From: Cumulibacter manganitolerans | Lineage (GTDB): Bacteria; Actinomycetota; Actinomycetes; Mycobacteriales; Antricoccaceae | Direction of reading: 5' to 3' | Assembly (NCBI RefSeq): GCF_009602465.1 | Contig: NZ_WBKP01000012.1 | Span: 1-64,000 of the forward strand | Length of the DNA stretch: 64,000 nucleotides | Shown here: positions 40,839 to 48,920 of the stretch, one piece after another | Numbering within the stretch: the first letter of the stretch is position 1 | Layout of the letters: each line of letters begins with the position of its first letter | Position numbers and translations under genes: made by a program | The notes under the pieces: generated by a model | Seen by the model: only the letters and a program-made list of their open reading frames with translations | Database searches by the model: none | Told to the model about the DNA's origin: nothing

Positions 40839-42326
40839 ATGTCCCACGAGTCCACGCACCACGGCTCCCCCGATCCGGCGTCGTCGGCGGCCGCTCCTCG
40901 AGGCGGCCGCACGGCGCTCGTGACGGGCGCCACCGGCTACATCGGTGGCGCGCTGATACCGGTCCTCCTCGCCGACGGCTTCACCGTGCGAGTGCTCACG
41001 CGGGACGCGCACCGCCTGGACGGCACTGAGTGGCAGCGCCAGGTGGAGGTCGTCGAGGGCGACGGGGGGTCCGCCGCGGACCTCGATCGCGCGCTCGACG
41101 GCGTCGACGTGGCGTACTACCTCATCCACTCGATGGGCTCCAGCGAGGACTTCGTCGCCCGCGACCGCGCGCTGGCCACTGCATTCGCCGCCGCGGCCGA
41201 CAGGGCCGGGGTCGGGCGCATCGTCTACCTCGGCGGCATCCATCCGCACGACGAGGAGCTGTCCGCGCACCTGGCGTCCCGTGCGGAGGTCGGTCGCATC
41301 CTGCTCGGCTCGAGCGTCCCGACGGCTGTCCTTCAGGCGGCCGTGATCCTCGGAACCGGTTCCGCGTCGTTCGACATGCTGCGCCACCTGGCGTCGAGAC
41401 TGCCGGTGATGGTGGCACCGCGGTGGCTGCGCAACCGCGTCCAGCCGATCGCGATCGCCGACGTCGTGCGCTATCTGCGCGGTGCGGCGGACCTGCCGGC
41501 CGAGGTCAACCGGACCTTCGACATCGGCGGTCCCGACGTGCTGACGTACCGCGAGATGCTCGTGCGCTACGCGCGCCTGACCGGGCACGGGCGCCGGCTG
41601 ATCGTCACGGTCCCGGTGCTCACCCCGCGGCTGGCGAGCCGCTGGATCGGCCTGGTGACCCCGCTGAACGTCCCGCTGGCCAGGGCGCTCATCGACAGCC
41701 TGGTGCACGAGGTGGTCTGTTCCGAGGACGACATCCGCGGCTACGTGCCGGACCCCGCGGGTGGTCTGGCGGGCTTCGACGAGGCGGTCGGCTCGACCCT
41801 GGGAAGCACCCCGACGGACGGCGGTCCCCGCAACCTGGCACTCACCTCGGCCGCGACGGTCGCGGCCGCCGCGGTCGGCTCGCTCGCCACCACCCCGGGT
41901 TCGCGCTGGTACCGGTCCCTGGACCTGCCGTCGTGGCAGCCGCCGACCATCGCGTTCCCGGTGGTGTGGACGGCGCTGTACGCCGACATCGCCGCCACGT
42001 CCGCGGTCGTGCTGACCGACCTGGAACGGCGGGAGAAGGCCTCCGAGGCAGCCGCGTACAAGCGGGCGCTGTGGGCGAACCTCGCGCTGAACGCGGGCTG
42101 GAGCGTGCTGTTCTGGCGGGTGCGCCGGCCGTGGCTGGCTGCGCTGGAGAGCGCCGTGCTCACCGCGAGCTCGGCCGATCTCGCCCGCCGGGCGGCCGCC
42201 TCGAGCCCGCAGCGCGGCGCCCGGTTGGCGCCCTACGCGGCGTGGACCGGTTTCGCCACCGCGCTGAGCACGGCGATCGCGCGCCGCAACCGACCCGCTG
42301 CGCTCAGGGGGCGCCGGAGTCGGTGA
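40839..42326 (+). CDS. Fusion of NmrA-like NAD(P)-binding domain and TspO/MBR domain
   Basis: 495 residues. Residues ~25-320 form an atypical SDR/NmrA domain (ALVTGATGYIGGALIPVLL, YYLIHSMGSSEDF, VNRTFDIGGPDVLTYREMLVRYARLTG). The C-terminal ~165 form a TspO domain with about five helices (WYRSLDLPSWQPPTIAFPVVWTALY, NLALNAGWSVLFWRVRRPWLA). TspO proteins bind porphyrins and, in phototrophs, help control light and oxygen responses. It starts five bp after the CPBP stop and closes the operon. The last 23 bp overlap the convergent DUF2382 gene. Confidence 0.85.
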   Translation: MSHESTHHGSPDPASSAAAPRGGRTALVTGATGYIGGALIPVLLADGFTVRVLTRDAHRLDGTEWQRQVEVVEGDGGSAADLDRALDGVDVAYYLIHSMGSSEDFVARDRALATAFAAAADRAGVGRIVYLGGIHPHDEELSAHLASRAEVGRILLGSSVPTAVLQAAVILGTGSASFDMLRHLASRLPVMVAPRWLRNRVQPIAIADVVRYLRGAADLPAEVNRTFDIGGPDVLTYREMLVRYARLTGHGRRLIVTVPVLTPRLASRWIGLVTPLNVPLARALIDSLVHEVVCSEDDIRGYVPDPAGGLAGFDEAVGSTLGSTPTDGGPRNLALTSAATVAAAAVGSLATTPGSRWYRSLDLPSWQPPTIAFPVVWTALYADIAATSAVVLTDLERREKASEAAAYKRALWANLALNAGWSVLFWRVRRPWLAALESAVLTASSADLARRAAASSPQRGARLAPYAAWTGFATALSTAIARRNRPAALRGRRSR

Positions 42327-42753
42327 CCGGGTCGATCTCCTGCAGCTCCAGGCTGCCGTCCGCGTCGACCTCGAGCACCTCGCGGCGGCGTTCCAGCGGC
42401 CCCGCGACGGTGGCGTGCTTGACCTGCCGGCCCCACAGCACGCGCTCGACCGGGACGACCCGCTTGTGCACGACCGGCTCCTCGCGGTACAGGATCAGCT
42501 CGGTGGGCTGCTCGTCGACGAACAGCGCTCCCGGCGCCGGTGTGGGGTCCACCGCGTCGTCGTACTCGACGTAGAACTCCTCCCGGCTCACGTCCACCTC
42601 GATGGTGATCGTCTCGGTCACGATCCGCTTGCCGATCCGGGCGGTCCCGTAGCGGCCGGGCAGCACCCTCGCGGTCTCGCGCTGCTCGTGCAGCACCAGT
42701 GCGGGCTCGCGCTCATGCCCGCCGGCCATGTCCTCGTCGGATAGCTCGCTCAC
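42304..42753 (-). CDS. DUF2382 stress protein (YsnF/AvaK-like), short form
   Basis: 149 residues: one DUF2382 domain (EQRETARVLPGRYGTARIGKRIVTETITIEVDVSREEFYVEYDD) and part of a second (PTELILYREEPVVHKRVVPVERVLWG). Lacks the PRC-barrel domain of its neighbour. Such proteins are induced by desiccation, cold and oxidative stress; their mechanism is unknown. GTG 42753 has GGAGG about 8 nt upstream. It overlaps the 3' end of the NmrA-TspO gene by 23 bp on the other strand. Confidence 0.82.
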   Translation of the reverse strand: MSELSDEDMAGGHEREPALVLHEQRETARVLPGRYGTARIGKRIVTETITIEVDVSREEFYVEYDDAVDPTPAPGALFVDEQPTELILYREEPVVHKRVVPVERVLWGRQVKHATVAGPLERRREVLEVDADGSLELQEIDPVTDSGAP

Positions 42754-42782
42754 TGCGGTACCTCCATACCCGCTCGATGAGA

Positions 42783-42819
42783 GGGACGCCGGGCGGAGCG
42801 CTGCTCCGCCCGGCGTCCC
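42783..42819. terminator. 17-bp perfect hairpin between the two DUF2382 genes
   Basis: GGGACGCCGGGCGGAGC (42783-42799) pairs without mismatch with its complement at 42803-42819 around a 3-nt loop. On the minus strand it lies 16 nt after the stop of the PRC/DUF2382 gene. No T-run. Confidence 0.75.
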
Positions 42820-42834
42820 GAGGGCCGATCGCGA

Positions 42835-43659
42835 CTAGAGCCGGTCGGTCCGGTCGTCGCGGACGCCGGTCTCCTCGATCTCCACCTGCTCCTTCTGGAC
42901 GTCGGCCTGGACGTTCTCGGTGTCCTGCACGGTGCGCTTGTCCACGTCGATCCGCTCGACGGGCACGGTCTCCTTCTCGATGACCGGACGCTCTTCGTGC
43001 AGCGGCACCTCGACCTCCTCCTCGCTGAGGCTCGCGTTGCCGCCGCGGACCGTCTCGCCGTCCGCGATCGGGGTGCGCTCGACGCGCACCTCCTCGCGGC
43101 GCACCGGTACCTCGACGTTCTCCCGCTCGGTCACGACGTGCTTGCGCAGCCGCAGCCGTCCGGTCTCCCGCTCCTCGGTGCCCACGTCGAGACGCTCCTC
43201 GCGCCGCACCACGCCCTCGCCGGTGTCGCCGTCGTCGACGACGGCCTCGCGATCGCGGTCGATGCCCGAGTCGCGTCCGACGCGAGCGCCGTCCCCGACA
43301 GCAGCCCCGTCGTGCCGGATGCCGTCACCGCCGCGGGTGTAGTACTCGTAGAGCCGCCGTTCCTCGTCGAGGCTCAGGTGCTGATCGGCCGCCACGTTCG
43401 GCGCGTCCTTGACGTAGGACTTCTCGTACGGGACGTGGATCTCGTCGCCCGAGACCCGGGCCTCGCGCAGCGGCACGAAGGTCTCGTTCGTGCCGAACAG
43501 TCCGGTGTTCACCGTCACCCAGCTCGGACGGCCCGAGTCGTCGTCGGTGTACAGGGTTCCGACGCTGCCGATCTTGTCACCGTCGCGGTCGTAGACCTTG
43601 GCGTCGAGAAGCTCGTCGAAGCTGTCACGGGAGGTGAGGTCGTTACGGTCGTGTGCCAT
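42835..43659 (-). CDS. PRC-barrel and DUF2382 stress protein
   Basis: 274 residues. PRC-barrel at residues ~14-70 (LLDAKVYDRDGDKIGSVGTLYTDDDSGRPSWVTVNTGLFG), then a linker and a DUF2382 domain at ~160-270 (EERLDVGTEERETGRLRLRKHVVTERENVEVPVRREEVRVERTPI). Typical actinobacterial YsnF-like protein, abundant in stress. AGGAG precedes ATG 43659. A short DUF2382 paralogue follows in the same direction after a strong hairpin. Confidence 0.9.
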   Translation of the reverse strand: MAHDRNDLTSRDSFDELLDAKVYDRDGDKIGSVGTLYTDDDSGRPSWVTVNTGLFGTNETFVPLREARVSGDEIHVPYEKSYVKDAPNVAADQHLSLDEERRLYEYYTRGGDGIRHDGAAVGDGARVGRDSGIDRDREAVVDDGDTGEGVVRREERLDVGTEERETGRLRLRKHVVTERENVEVPVRREEVRVERTPIADGETVRGGNASLSEEEVEVPLHEERPVIEKETVPVERIDVDKRTVQDTENVQADVQKEQVEIEETGVRDDRTDRL

Positions 43660-43913
43660 TGTTGCGCTCCTTGCATGTGATCGCGCGCGCAATGCCGCCG
43701 CGCGCGGTTCTGCGATGGGCGCCCGGCGCAACCCAGTGGGGGCGGGCGCCGGGCTCTGCTTTCTGCAGTGGCTGCCGGCGCTTCTTGTCGGCTGAGGCCG
43801 ACACTAACCCCTGATGCGAGGACGGCGGGCGGAAATCTCGGGCCGCCTCACAAGGCGCTCACCTGGCCGAGGGCCGGGAGCGGGGAAACGGCTGCTGCCC
43901 GCACGCATGGAAG

Positions 43914-43954
43914 TGCCGATGTGGTGGCTTCTTCCCCAAGCCACCACACCGGCA
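43914..43954. terminator. Hairpin downstream of algH, related to repeat family A
   Basis: TGTGGTGGCTT (43920-43930) pairs with AAGCCACCACA (43938-43948) across a CTTCCCC loop; TGCCG/CGGCA extends the stem outward. GATGTGGTGGCTTCTTCCCC resembles the family A core. It sits 57 bp past the algH stop and is the only structure seen in the gene-free stretch 43660-44010. Confidence 0.65.
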
Positions 43955-44010
43955 GTGCCTATTAAAGCGCACCCGGGCGGGAGCGCGCCCGCAGACACGC
44001 CGCCCAACAT

Positions 44011-44628
44011 CTAGTTGCGGGCGGGATTGTCGGGGCAGGCCCGCAGGAACGCGGCGCCGCCCACCTGCCGGGAGAGCACCGTGCGCCACAACGTGGCCGA
44101 CACCGCAGACACCGCGTCGTCGGCCACGCTCGGCACGACGAGCCAGGCACCGAGCGCGATCTCGTACTCGAGCTGGCCCGGGTCCCAGCCGGCGTACCCG
44201 CGAAACAGCCGGACGCCGGCGACGGACGGCAGGATCACGTCGGGGTCGACGTCCCCCTCGACGCGATACAGGCTCTGGTGGCGGTACGCCTTGACCTCGA
44301 CCAGCCCGGGGACGTCGAGGCCCTTGCGGCCGACCGCCAGGCACAGCACGAGCTCGGGATCGCACGGGCCGCCGCGGTGCAGCTTGCGCGGCGGCAGCGC
44401 CGAGCGCCACCAACGCGGCAGCGCGGTGCGCACGTCGTCGCGGGTGGGCTCGGAGAGGATCACGCCCTGGTAGCCGTCGTCGAAGTCGCCCACGATCAGC
44501 ACCACCGTGCGCTCGAAGCCGGGGTCGCCGAGGGACGGCATCGCCACCAGGAGCGCGCCGACCTCTGGACGGTCGAGGCCCGCCGGCCCCACGCCGTCCA
44601 GCCAGTCGGTCACGTCGTCGCGGTGCAT
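44011..44628 (-). CDS. YqgE/AlgH family protein (UPF0301)
   Basis: 205 residues. Family motifs: GALLVAMPSLGDPGFERTVVLIVGDFDDGYQGVILSEPT, RGGPCDPELVLCLAV, VRLFRGYAGWDPGQLEYEI, GAWLVVP. Function unknown; in pseudomonads AlgH affects alginate and stress gene expression. ATG 44628 is chosen because the minus-strand -10 GACAAT (44636-44641) runs into the upstream in-frame ATG 44637, which would leave that codon untranscribed. Confidence 0.87.
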   Translation of the reverse strand: MHRDDVTDWLDGVGPAGLDRPEVGALLVAMPSLGDPGFERTVVLIVGDFDDGYQGVILSEPTRDDVRTALPRWWRSALPPRKLHRGGPCDPELVLCLAVGRKGLDVPGLVEVKAYRHQSLYRVEGDVDPDVILPSVAGVRLFRGYAGWDPGQLEYEIALGAWLVVPSVADDAVSAVSATLWRTVLSRQVGGAAFLRACPDNPARN

Positions 44629-44743
44629 CCTTCTCATTGTCCCAGCCGCGCGGCCGGGCACCCTGCCGGGCACCCCGGCGCCCGAACCGACCGCCCCACG
44701 CACGCCGCACCCCCGTCTCAGCCAGCCCCGCACACAAGGGTCG

Positions 44744-44749
44744 TAGGCT
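44744..44749 (+). promoter_or_regulatory. -10 element of the leaderless MFS gene
   Basis: TAGGCT, seven nt, GTG 44757. Confidence 0.5.
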
Positions 44750-44756
44750 GGTGCTC

Positions 44757-46094
44757 GTGAGCGAGCGGCTGGAGAAGACCTACCCGGCCCACGCACATCC
44801 GCATCTGGACGCCCTGCGCGGCTCGCACGCCGTGAAGGCGATCCTGGGCCTCCCGGGATTCCGCCGGCTGTACGGCGCCCGTCTCGCCTCCCAGTGGTCC
44901 GACGGGATGTTCCAGGCCAGCCTCGCCGGCACCGTGCTGTTCAATCCCCAGCACGCCGCCACCCCGGCGGACATGGCCGCCAGCTTCGCGGTGATGCTGC
45001 TGCCGTACTCGTTGATCGGCCCGTTCGTCGGCGTCCTGCTCGACCGGTACAGCCGGCGGCACCTGATGACCATCGCGCAGCTGCTGCGTGCGGTGGCCGT
45101 GGTGGCGACCTGCGTGCTGGTCTGGGCCGGCTACCAGGGCTTCGGCTTCTACGCGCTGGCCCTGGTGTCGCTGTCGCTGTCCCGGTTCTTCCTGTCCGGC
45201 CTGTCCGCGGCGCTGCCGCACGTCGTTCCCCGCAACACGCTGGTCACCGCCAACGCGTTCTCCACGACCAGCGGCACGGTCGTCTCGATCCTCGGCGGGG
45301 CCTGCTCCATCGCGCTGCTGAGCCTGACCGGCAAGAGCGACCACGGCTACGCGGTCGTGGCCGCGACCAGCCTGCTCGGACCGCTGCTGTCGGCGTGGCT
45401 GATGAGCCTGTTCGCGCCGGCCGCGATCGGCCCCGACCACGCCACCCGGCAGTCCGCGCAGCGGATCGTCGACGTGCTGCGGGGCGTCGTCGAGGGCGCC
45501 CGGCACATCTACGCGCACCGCGAGGTGGCCGGCGTGCTGACCTCCATCGCCGCACACCGGTTCATCTTCGGCGCGGTCGGTGTCTCGATCCTGCTGCAGT
45601 TCAAGAACCACGTCCCGGCCGGTGGCCTCGTCCCGCGGGACATCGCCGGCATCGGGATGGCGCTCGGCATCGGCGGTCTCGGCGCGCTCATCGCGGCGGC
45701 GATCACCCCGGCCGTGGCGCGCGCAATCGGGAAGAACGCCTGGATCGTGATCGCGTACGGCACGCTCGGCACGGCGTCCGGGCTGATCATGCTGATCGAC
45801 CGGCCGTGGTCGATGATCGTCGCGTCGTTCTGCCTCGGCTTCGCCGGGCAGGCCGTGAAGGTGTGCGCCGACACGATCGCGCAGGAGACCATCGACGAGT
45901 CCTTCCAGGGCCGCACCTTCGCCGTCTACGACACGACCTTCAACGTGTCGTTCGTGATCGGTGTCGTGCTCGCGGCGTACGCGCTGCCGGGCTCCGGGCG
46001 CACCAGCTGGTTCTTCGTGTCGATCGCGGTCATGTACGCCGCGGTCGCCGCGCTGTACCGGCTGATCGCGCTCAAGCACGAGGTCCGCCGCTAG
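44757..46094 (+). CDS. MFS transporter
   Basis: 445 residues with about 12 membrane helices. The loop motif LLDRYSRRHLM between helices 2 and 3 is the MFS signature. An N-terminal cytoplasmic extension of about 35 residues precedes the first helix. The Mtb neighbour Rv3906-type context has no such gene, so this may be lineage-specific. The substrate is unknown; drug or macrolide efflux-like (MefA group) transporters have a similar layout. GTG start fixed by the leaderless -10. Confidence 0.85.
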   Translation: MSERLEKTYPAHAHPHLDALRGSHAVKAILGLPGFRRLYGARLASQWSDGMFQASLAGTVLFNPQHAATPADMAASFAVMLLPYSLIGPFVGVLLDRYSRRHLMTIAQLLRAVAVVATCVLVWAGYQGFGFYALALVSLSLSRFFLSGLSAALPHVVPRNTLVTANAFSTTSGTVVSILGGACSIALLSLTGKSDHGYAVVAATSLLGPLLSAWLMSLFAPAAIGPDHATRQSAQRIVDVLRGVVEGARHIYAHREVAGVLTSIAAHRFIFGAVGVSILLQFKNHVPAGGLVPRDIAGIGMALGIGGLGALIAAAITPAVARAIGKNAWIVIAYGTLGTASGLIMLIDRPWSMIVASFCLGFAGQAVKVCADTIAQETIDESFQGRTFAVYDTTFNVSFVIGVVLAAYALPGSGRTSWFFVSIAVMYAAVAALYRLIALKHEVRR

Positions 46095-46156
46095 CCCCCG
46101 TTGTGTCGTGCCCACTTCGGGCGACGTCGCCCGGAGTCGTCACACGACAACGGGGG
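46095..46156. terminator. Bidirectional nested hairpin between MFS and CCA-enzyme genes
   Basis: Outer arms CCCCCGTTGT (46095-46104) and ACAACGGGGG (46147-46156) are perfect. Inside lies the 16-bp palindrome CGGGCGACGTCGCCCG (46118-46133). It directly follows the MFS stop and ends 16 bp before the stop of the convergent gene. Confidence 0.75.
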
Positions 46157-46172
46157 ACGTCGACCGCGGGAG

Positions 46173-47606
46173 CTACAGGCCCTCGCGGGCGGCCCACGCG
46201 CGCAGCTCGGCGACCGCCTCGTCGTGATCCAGCGGACCGCGGTCCAGACGCAGCTCCTTGAGGAACTTCCACGCCCGGCCGACCGTGGGGCCGGGCGGCA
46301 GGCCCAGGATGCGCATGATCTCGTTGCCGTCGATGTCCGGGCGCACCGCCGCCAGATCCTCCGCCTGCCGCAGGTGCTCGATGCGCGCCTCCAGTGCGTC
46401 GTACGACGCGGACAGCCGCGCGGCGCGCCGCTTGTTGCGGGTGGTGGAGTCGGAGCGGACCAGCACGTGCAGCCGCGGGAGCAGGTCGCCGGCGTCGGTG
46501 ACGTAGCGCCGGACGGCGGAGTCCGTCCACTGGCCGTCGCTGAAGCCGTGGAAGCGCAGGTGCAGGAACGTCAGGTTGCCGACGTCCTCGACGATCTGCT
46601 TCGAGTAGCGCAGCGCGCGCAGCCGCTTGCGGACCAGCTTGGCGCCGACCACCTCGTGGTGATGGAAGCTGACGCCGCCGGCCGGCTCGTGGCGACGGGT
46701 GGCTGGCTTGCCGACGTCGTGCAGCAGCGCCGCCAGCCGGATCACCAGGTCGGGCCCCGGGAGGCCGAGCCGCGGCTCCAGGTCGATCGCCTGGTCGAGC
46801 ACGGTCAGCGAGTGCGTGTAGACGTCCTTGTGCTGGTGGTGCTCGTCGATCTCCATCCGCAGCGCGGCCAGCTCCGGCAGCACGACGTCCGCGATGCCCA
46901 GCTCGACCATCGCCTCGAGGCCAGGCCTGGGCCGGGCGGTGAGCAGCAGCTTGGTCAGCTCTCCCTGCAGCCGCTCGGCGGTGATCCGGCTGAGCTCCCC
47001 GGACATCCGGGCGGCGGCCGCAGCGGTCGCCGGGTCCGCCGCGAAGCCGAGCTGGGCGATGAACCGGACCAGCCGGAAGATCCGCAGCGGGTCGTCGGCG
47101 AATGACTCCTCGGGTGCGGCCGGCGTACGCAGCAGCCGGCGCCGGAGATCGCCCGCGCCGTCGTACGGGTCGTGGAAGGTCCCGTCGAGCAGGGAGACCG
47201 CCATCGCGTTGACGGTGAAGTCGCGCCGGGCGAGGTCCTCGGTGATCGAGTCACCGAAGGCCACCTCGGGGTTGCGGCTGATGCGGTCGTAGCGGTCGGC
47301 GCGGTAGGTGGTGATCTCGATCTGGAAGCCGCGATGAGTCAGCGCGACGGTCCCGAACTCGATGCCGGTGGTCCAGACCGCCTCGGCGTATCCCTCGATC
47401 AGCTCCAGCACCTGCTGCGGGTGCGCGGACGTCGTCATGTCGAGATCGGTCGAGCGCCGCAGGTCCAGGATGCCGAGCACGGCGTCGCGAACCGGGCCGC
47501 CGACGAGGGCCAGCTCGTGGCCGGCGTCCCGGAACCGGGTGACCAGCGGGCCCAGCACGGGTTGCAGCACGGCGACCAGCTGGGCGGTCTGCTCGGGGAT
47601 AGTCAT
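46173..47606 (-). CDS. pcnA: CCA tRNA nucleotidyltransferase / poly(A) polymerase family
   Basis: 477 residues. Nucleotidyltransferase head: LVGGPVRDAVLG and DLRRSTDLDMTTSA (catalytic Asp pair), ITTYR and RRDFTVNAMA, then RADDPLRIFRLVRFIAQLGF-like neck (here FADDPLRIFRLVRF) and a C-terminal HD domain with LAALLHDVGKP. Adds or repairs the 3' CCA of tRNAs. Conserved neighbour of the mutT4-like gene in mycobacteria (Rv3907c). The ATG overlaps the upstream stop (TGATG). Confidence 0.93.
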   Translation of the reverse strand: MTIPEQTAQLVAVLQPVLGPLVTRFRDAGHELALVGGPVRDAVLGILDLRRSTDLDMTTSAHPQQVLELIEGYAEAVWTTGIEFGTVALTHRGFQIEITTYRADRYDRISRNPEVAFGDSITEDLARRDFTVNAMAVSLLDGTFHDPYDGAGDLRRRLLRTPAAPEESFADDPLRIFRLVRFIAQLGFAADPATAAAAARMSGELSRITAERLQGELTKLLLTARPRPGLEAMVELGIADVVLPELAALRMEIDEHHQHKDVYTHSLTVLDQAIDLEPRLGLPGPDLVIRLAALLHDVGKPATRRHEPAGGVSFHHHEVVGAKLVRKRLRALRYSKQIVEDVGNLTFLHLRFHGFSDGQWTDSAVRRYVTDAGDLLPRLHVLVRSDSTTRNKRRAARLSASYDALEARIEHLRQAEDLAAVRPDIDGNEIMRILGLPPGPTVGRAWKFLKELRLDRGPLDHDEAVAELRAWAAREGL

Positions 47607-48181
47607 CACGGATGAGGGTACCGAGGGGTGGCCGGCTGGTATCCCGGCCGGCCGGGGTCGCCGGGATACGGCCGGGCGGTAGGGGCGGACCCGTGCGGCC
47701 ACTGCGGACGTCCCGCCGGAGGTGCCCAGCGGTGCGGGACGGGCGCGTACGGCGGCTGCCCGCCGCGGCCGGCGATCGCCGCGATCTGGCGCATCCGCGC
47801 CCGGGCCGCGCCCCAGCCGGCCACCCGCTCGGCGTACCGGGCACCGGAGCCGTGCCGCACGTCCACCTCGACCGGGACCCATCCCGCCGCGCGGGCCAGC
47901 ACGGCGAAGGGCAGCACCAGCCACTGCAGAATCGACTCGGCGAGGAAGAACGGGGTGATGAGCAGCGCCGGGATCATGAACGGCAGCGTGACGACGAGGA
48001 CGATCAGCCCCAGGACGGCGGAGACCGGATCGTCGCCGAAACCGGTGCCCCAGTCGGGCACCAGCTGCCAGGCGCCGGTGAACGCGCGCCGGGTGGTGCT
48101 GCGCCACGGGAGCCAGCGGCGCCCGATGACGACCCTGACCGGCGTGGCCTCCGGCGGCGCCGCGAACCCGTCCACGCGCAC
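47606..48181 (-). CDS. Hypothetical membrane protein, Pro-rich C-terminus
   Basis: 191 residues. Two closely spaced hydrophobic segments (AVLGLIVLVVTLPFMIPALLITPFFLA and WLVLPFAVLARAAGW, residues ~55-100) with an N-terminal soluble part and a Pro/Gly/Arg-rich tail. No family recognised. GTG 48181 has GGAGG six nt upstream. Its TGA overlaps the ATG of the CCA enzyme, so they are co-translated. Divergent from the NUDIX gene. Confidence 0.75.
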   Translation of the reverse strand: MRVDGFAAPPEATPVRVVIGRRWLPWRSTTRRAFTGAWQLVPDWGTGFGDDPVSAVLGLIVLVVTLPFMIPALLITPFFLAESILQWLVLPFAVLARAAGWVPVEVDVRHGSGARYAERVAGWGAARARMRQIAAIAGRGGQPPYAPVPHRWAPPAGRPQWPHGSAPTARPYPGDPGRPGYQPATPRYPHP

Positions 48182-48305
48182 GGCCGTCCTCCCCGAGCAG
48201 ATCTGTCCCGATGCCGGCGAGAACGCTACCGCGTCCCGCAGCCACCGGCCGACCCCCGGTCCCCGTCGCCGCTGCTGCTTTCCGGAAATTGAACGGCGAC
48301 TTGGT

Positions 48306-48311
48306 TAACGT
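48306..48311 (+). promoter_or_regulatory. -10 element of the leaderless NUDIX-murJ operon
   Basis: TAACGT, six nt, ATG 48318. Start of the transcript for NUDIX, DUF6049 and MurJ. Confidence 0.55.
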
Positions 48312-48317
48312 AGGACC

Positions 48318-48920
48318 ATGGCTCGTTCGCTTCCCCCGGATCAGGCAGTTGGTCCCGCCGATCCTCGTGATGCGCGCGGCGAGGCGGCCGAGGAGAAGCC
48401 CCGGGGACGCCGTCCGAGCCCGATCGACGTCATCGCGCACCGCAGCGGCAAGCAGCCGGGCCGCACCACGAAGCCCCGCCGCCACATGCCGCGTAGCGAC
48501 GAGTTCTCCGCGGGCGGCCTCGTCGTACGGCGCAACGGCACCCCGCCGTCCGCCGCCATCATCGGCCGGACCGACCGTCGCGGCCGGTTGCTCTGGTCGC
48601 TGCCGAAGGGCCACATCGAGGCCGGGGAGACCGCCGCGCAGGCCGCCGTCCGCGAGGTCGAGGAGGAGACCGGCATCGTGGGAAGCGTCGTGGCGCACCT
48701 CGGTAAGATCGACTACTGGTTCGTGGCCGACGGACGCCGCGTGCACAAGACAGTCACCCACTTCCTGATGAACGCCATCGGTGGAGAGCTCAGTGACGAG
48801 GATGCCGAGGTGGTCGCGGTCGCATGGGTGCCACTCGACGACCTGGCACGCCGCCTGGCCTACGCCGACGAGCGGCGGATCGCGATCGACGCCATCCGGA
48901 TGCTGGCCGATACCGCGTGA
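48318..48920 (+). CDS. NUDIX hydrolase (MutT4-like)
   Basis: 200 residues. NUDIX box [23 protein letters not shown] (GX5EX7REVXEEXGI) is exact. A basic N-terminal extension of about 60 residues precedes the domain. It corresponds in position to Rv3908 (mutT4) of M. tuberculosis, which hydrolyses nucleoside di-/triphosphates. Its TGA overlaps the GTG of the DUF6049 gene. Confidence 0.9.
   Translation: MARSLPPDQAVGPADPRDARGEAAEEKPRGRRPSPIDVIAHRSGKQPGRTTKPRRHMPRSDEFSAGGLVVRRNGTPPSAAIIGRTDRRGRLLWSLPKGHIEAGETAAQAAVREVEEETGIVGSVVAHLGKIDYWFVADGRRVHKTVTHFLMNAIGGELSDEDAEVVAVAWVPLDDLARRLAYADERRIAIDAIRMLADTA

Noticed and set aside
46173-48761. Minus-strand ORF of 862 codons extending pcnA upstream
   Set aside because: The upstream part overlaps the NUDIX gene and the 191-residue membrane protein; only the part from ATG 47606 resembles a CCA enzyme.
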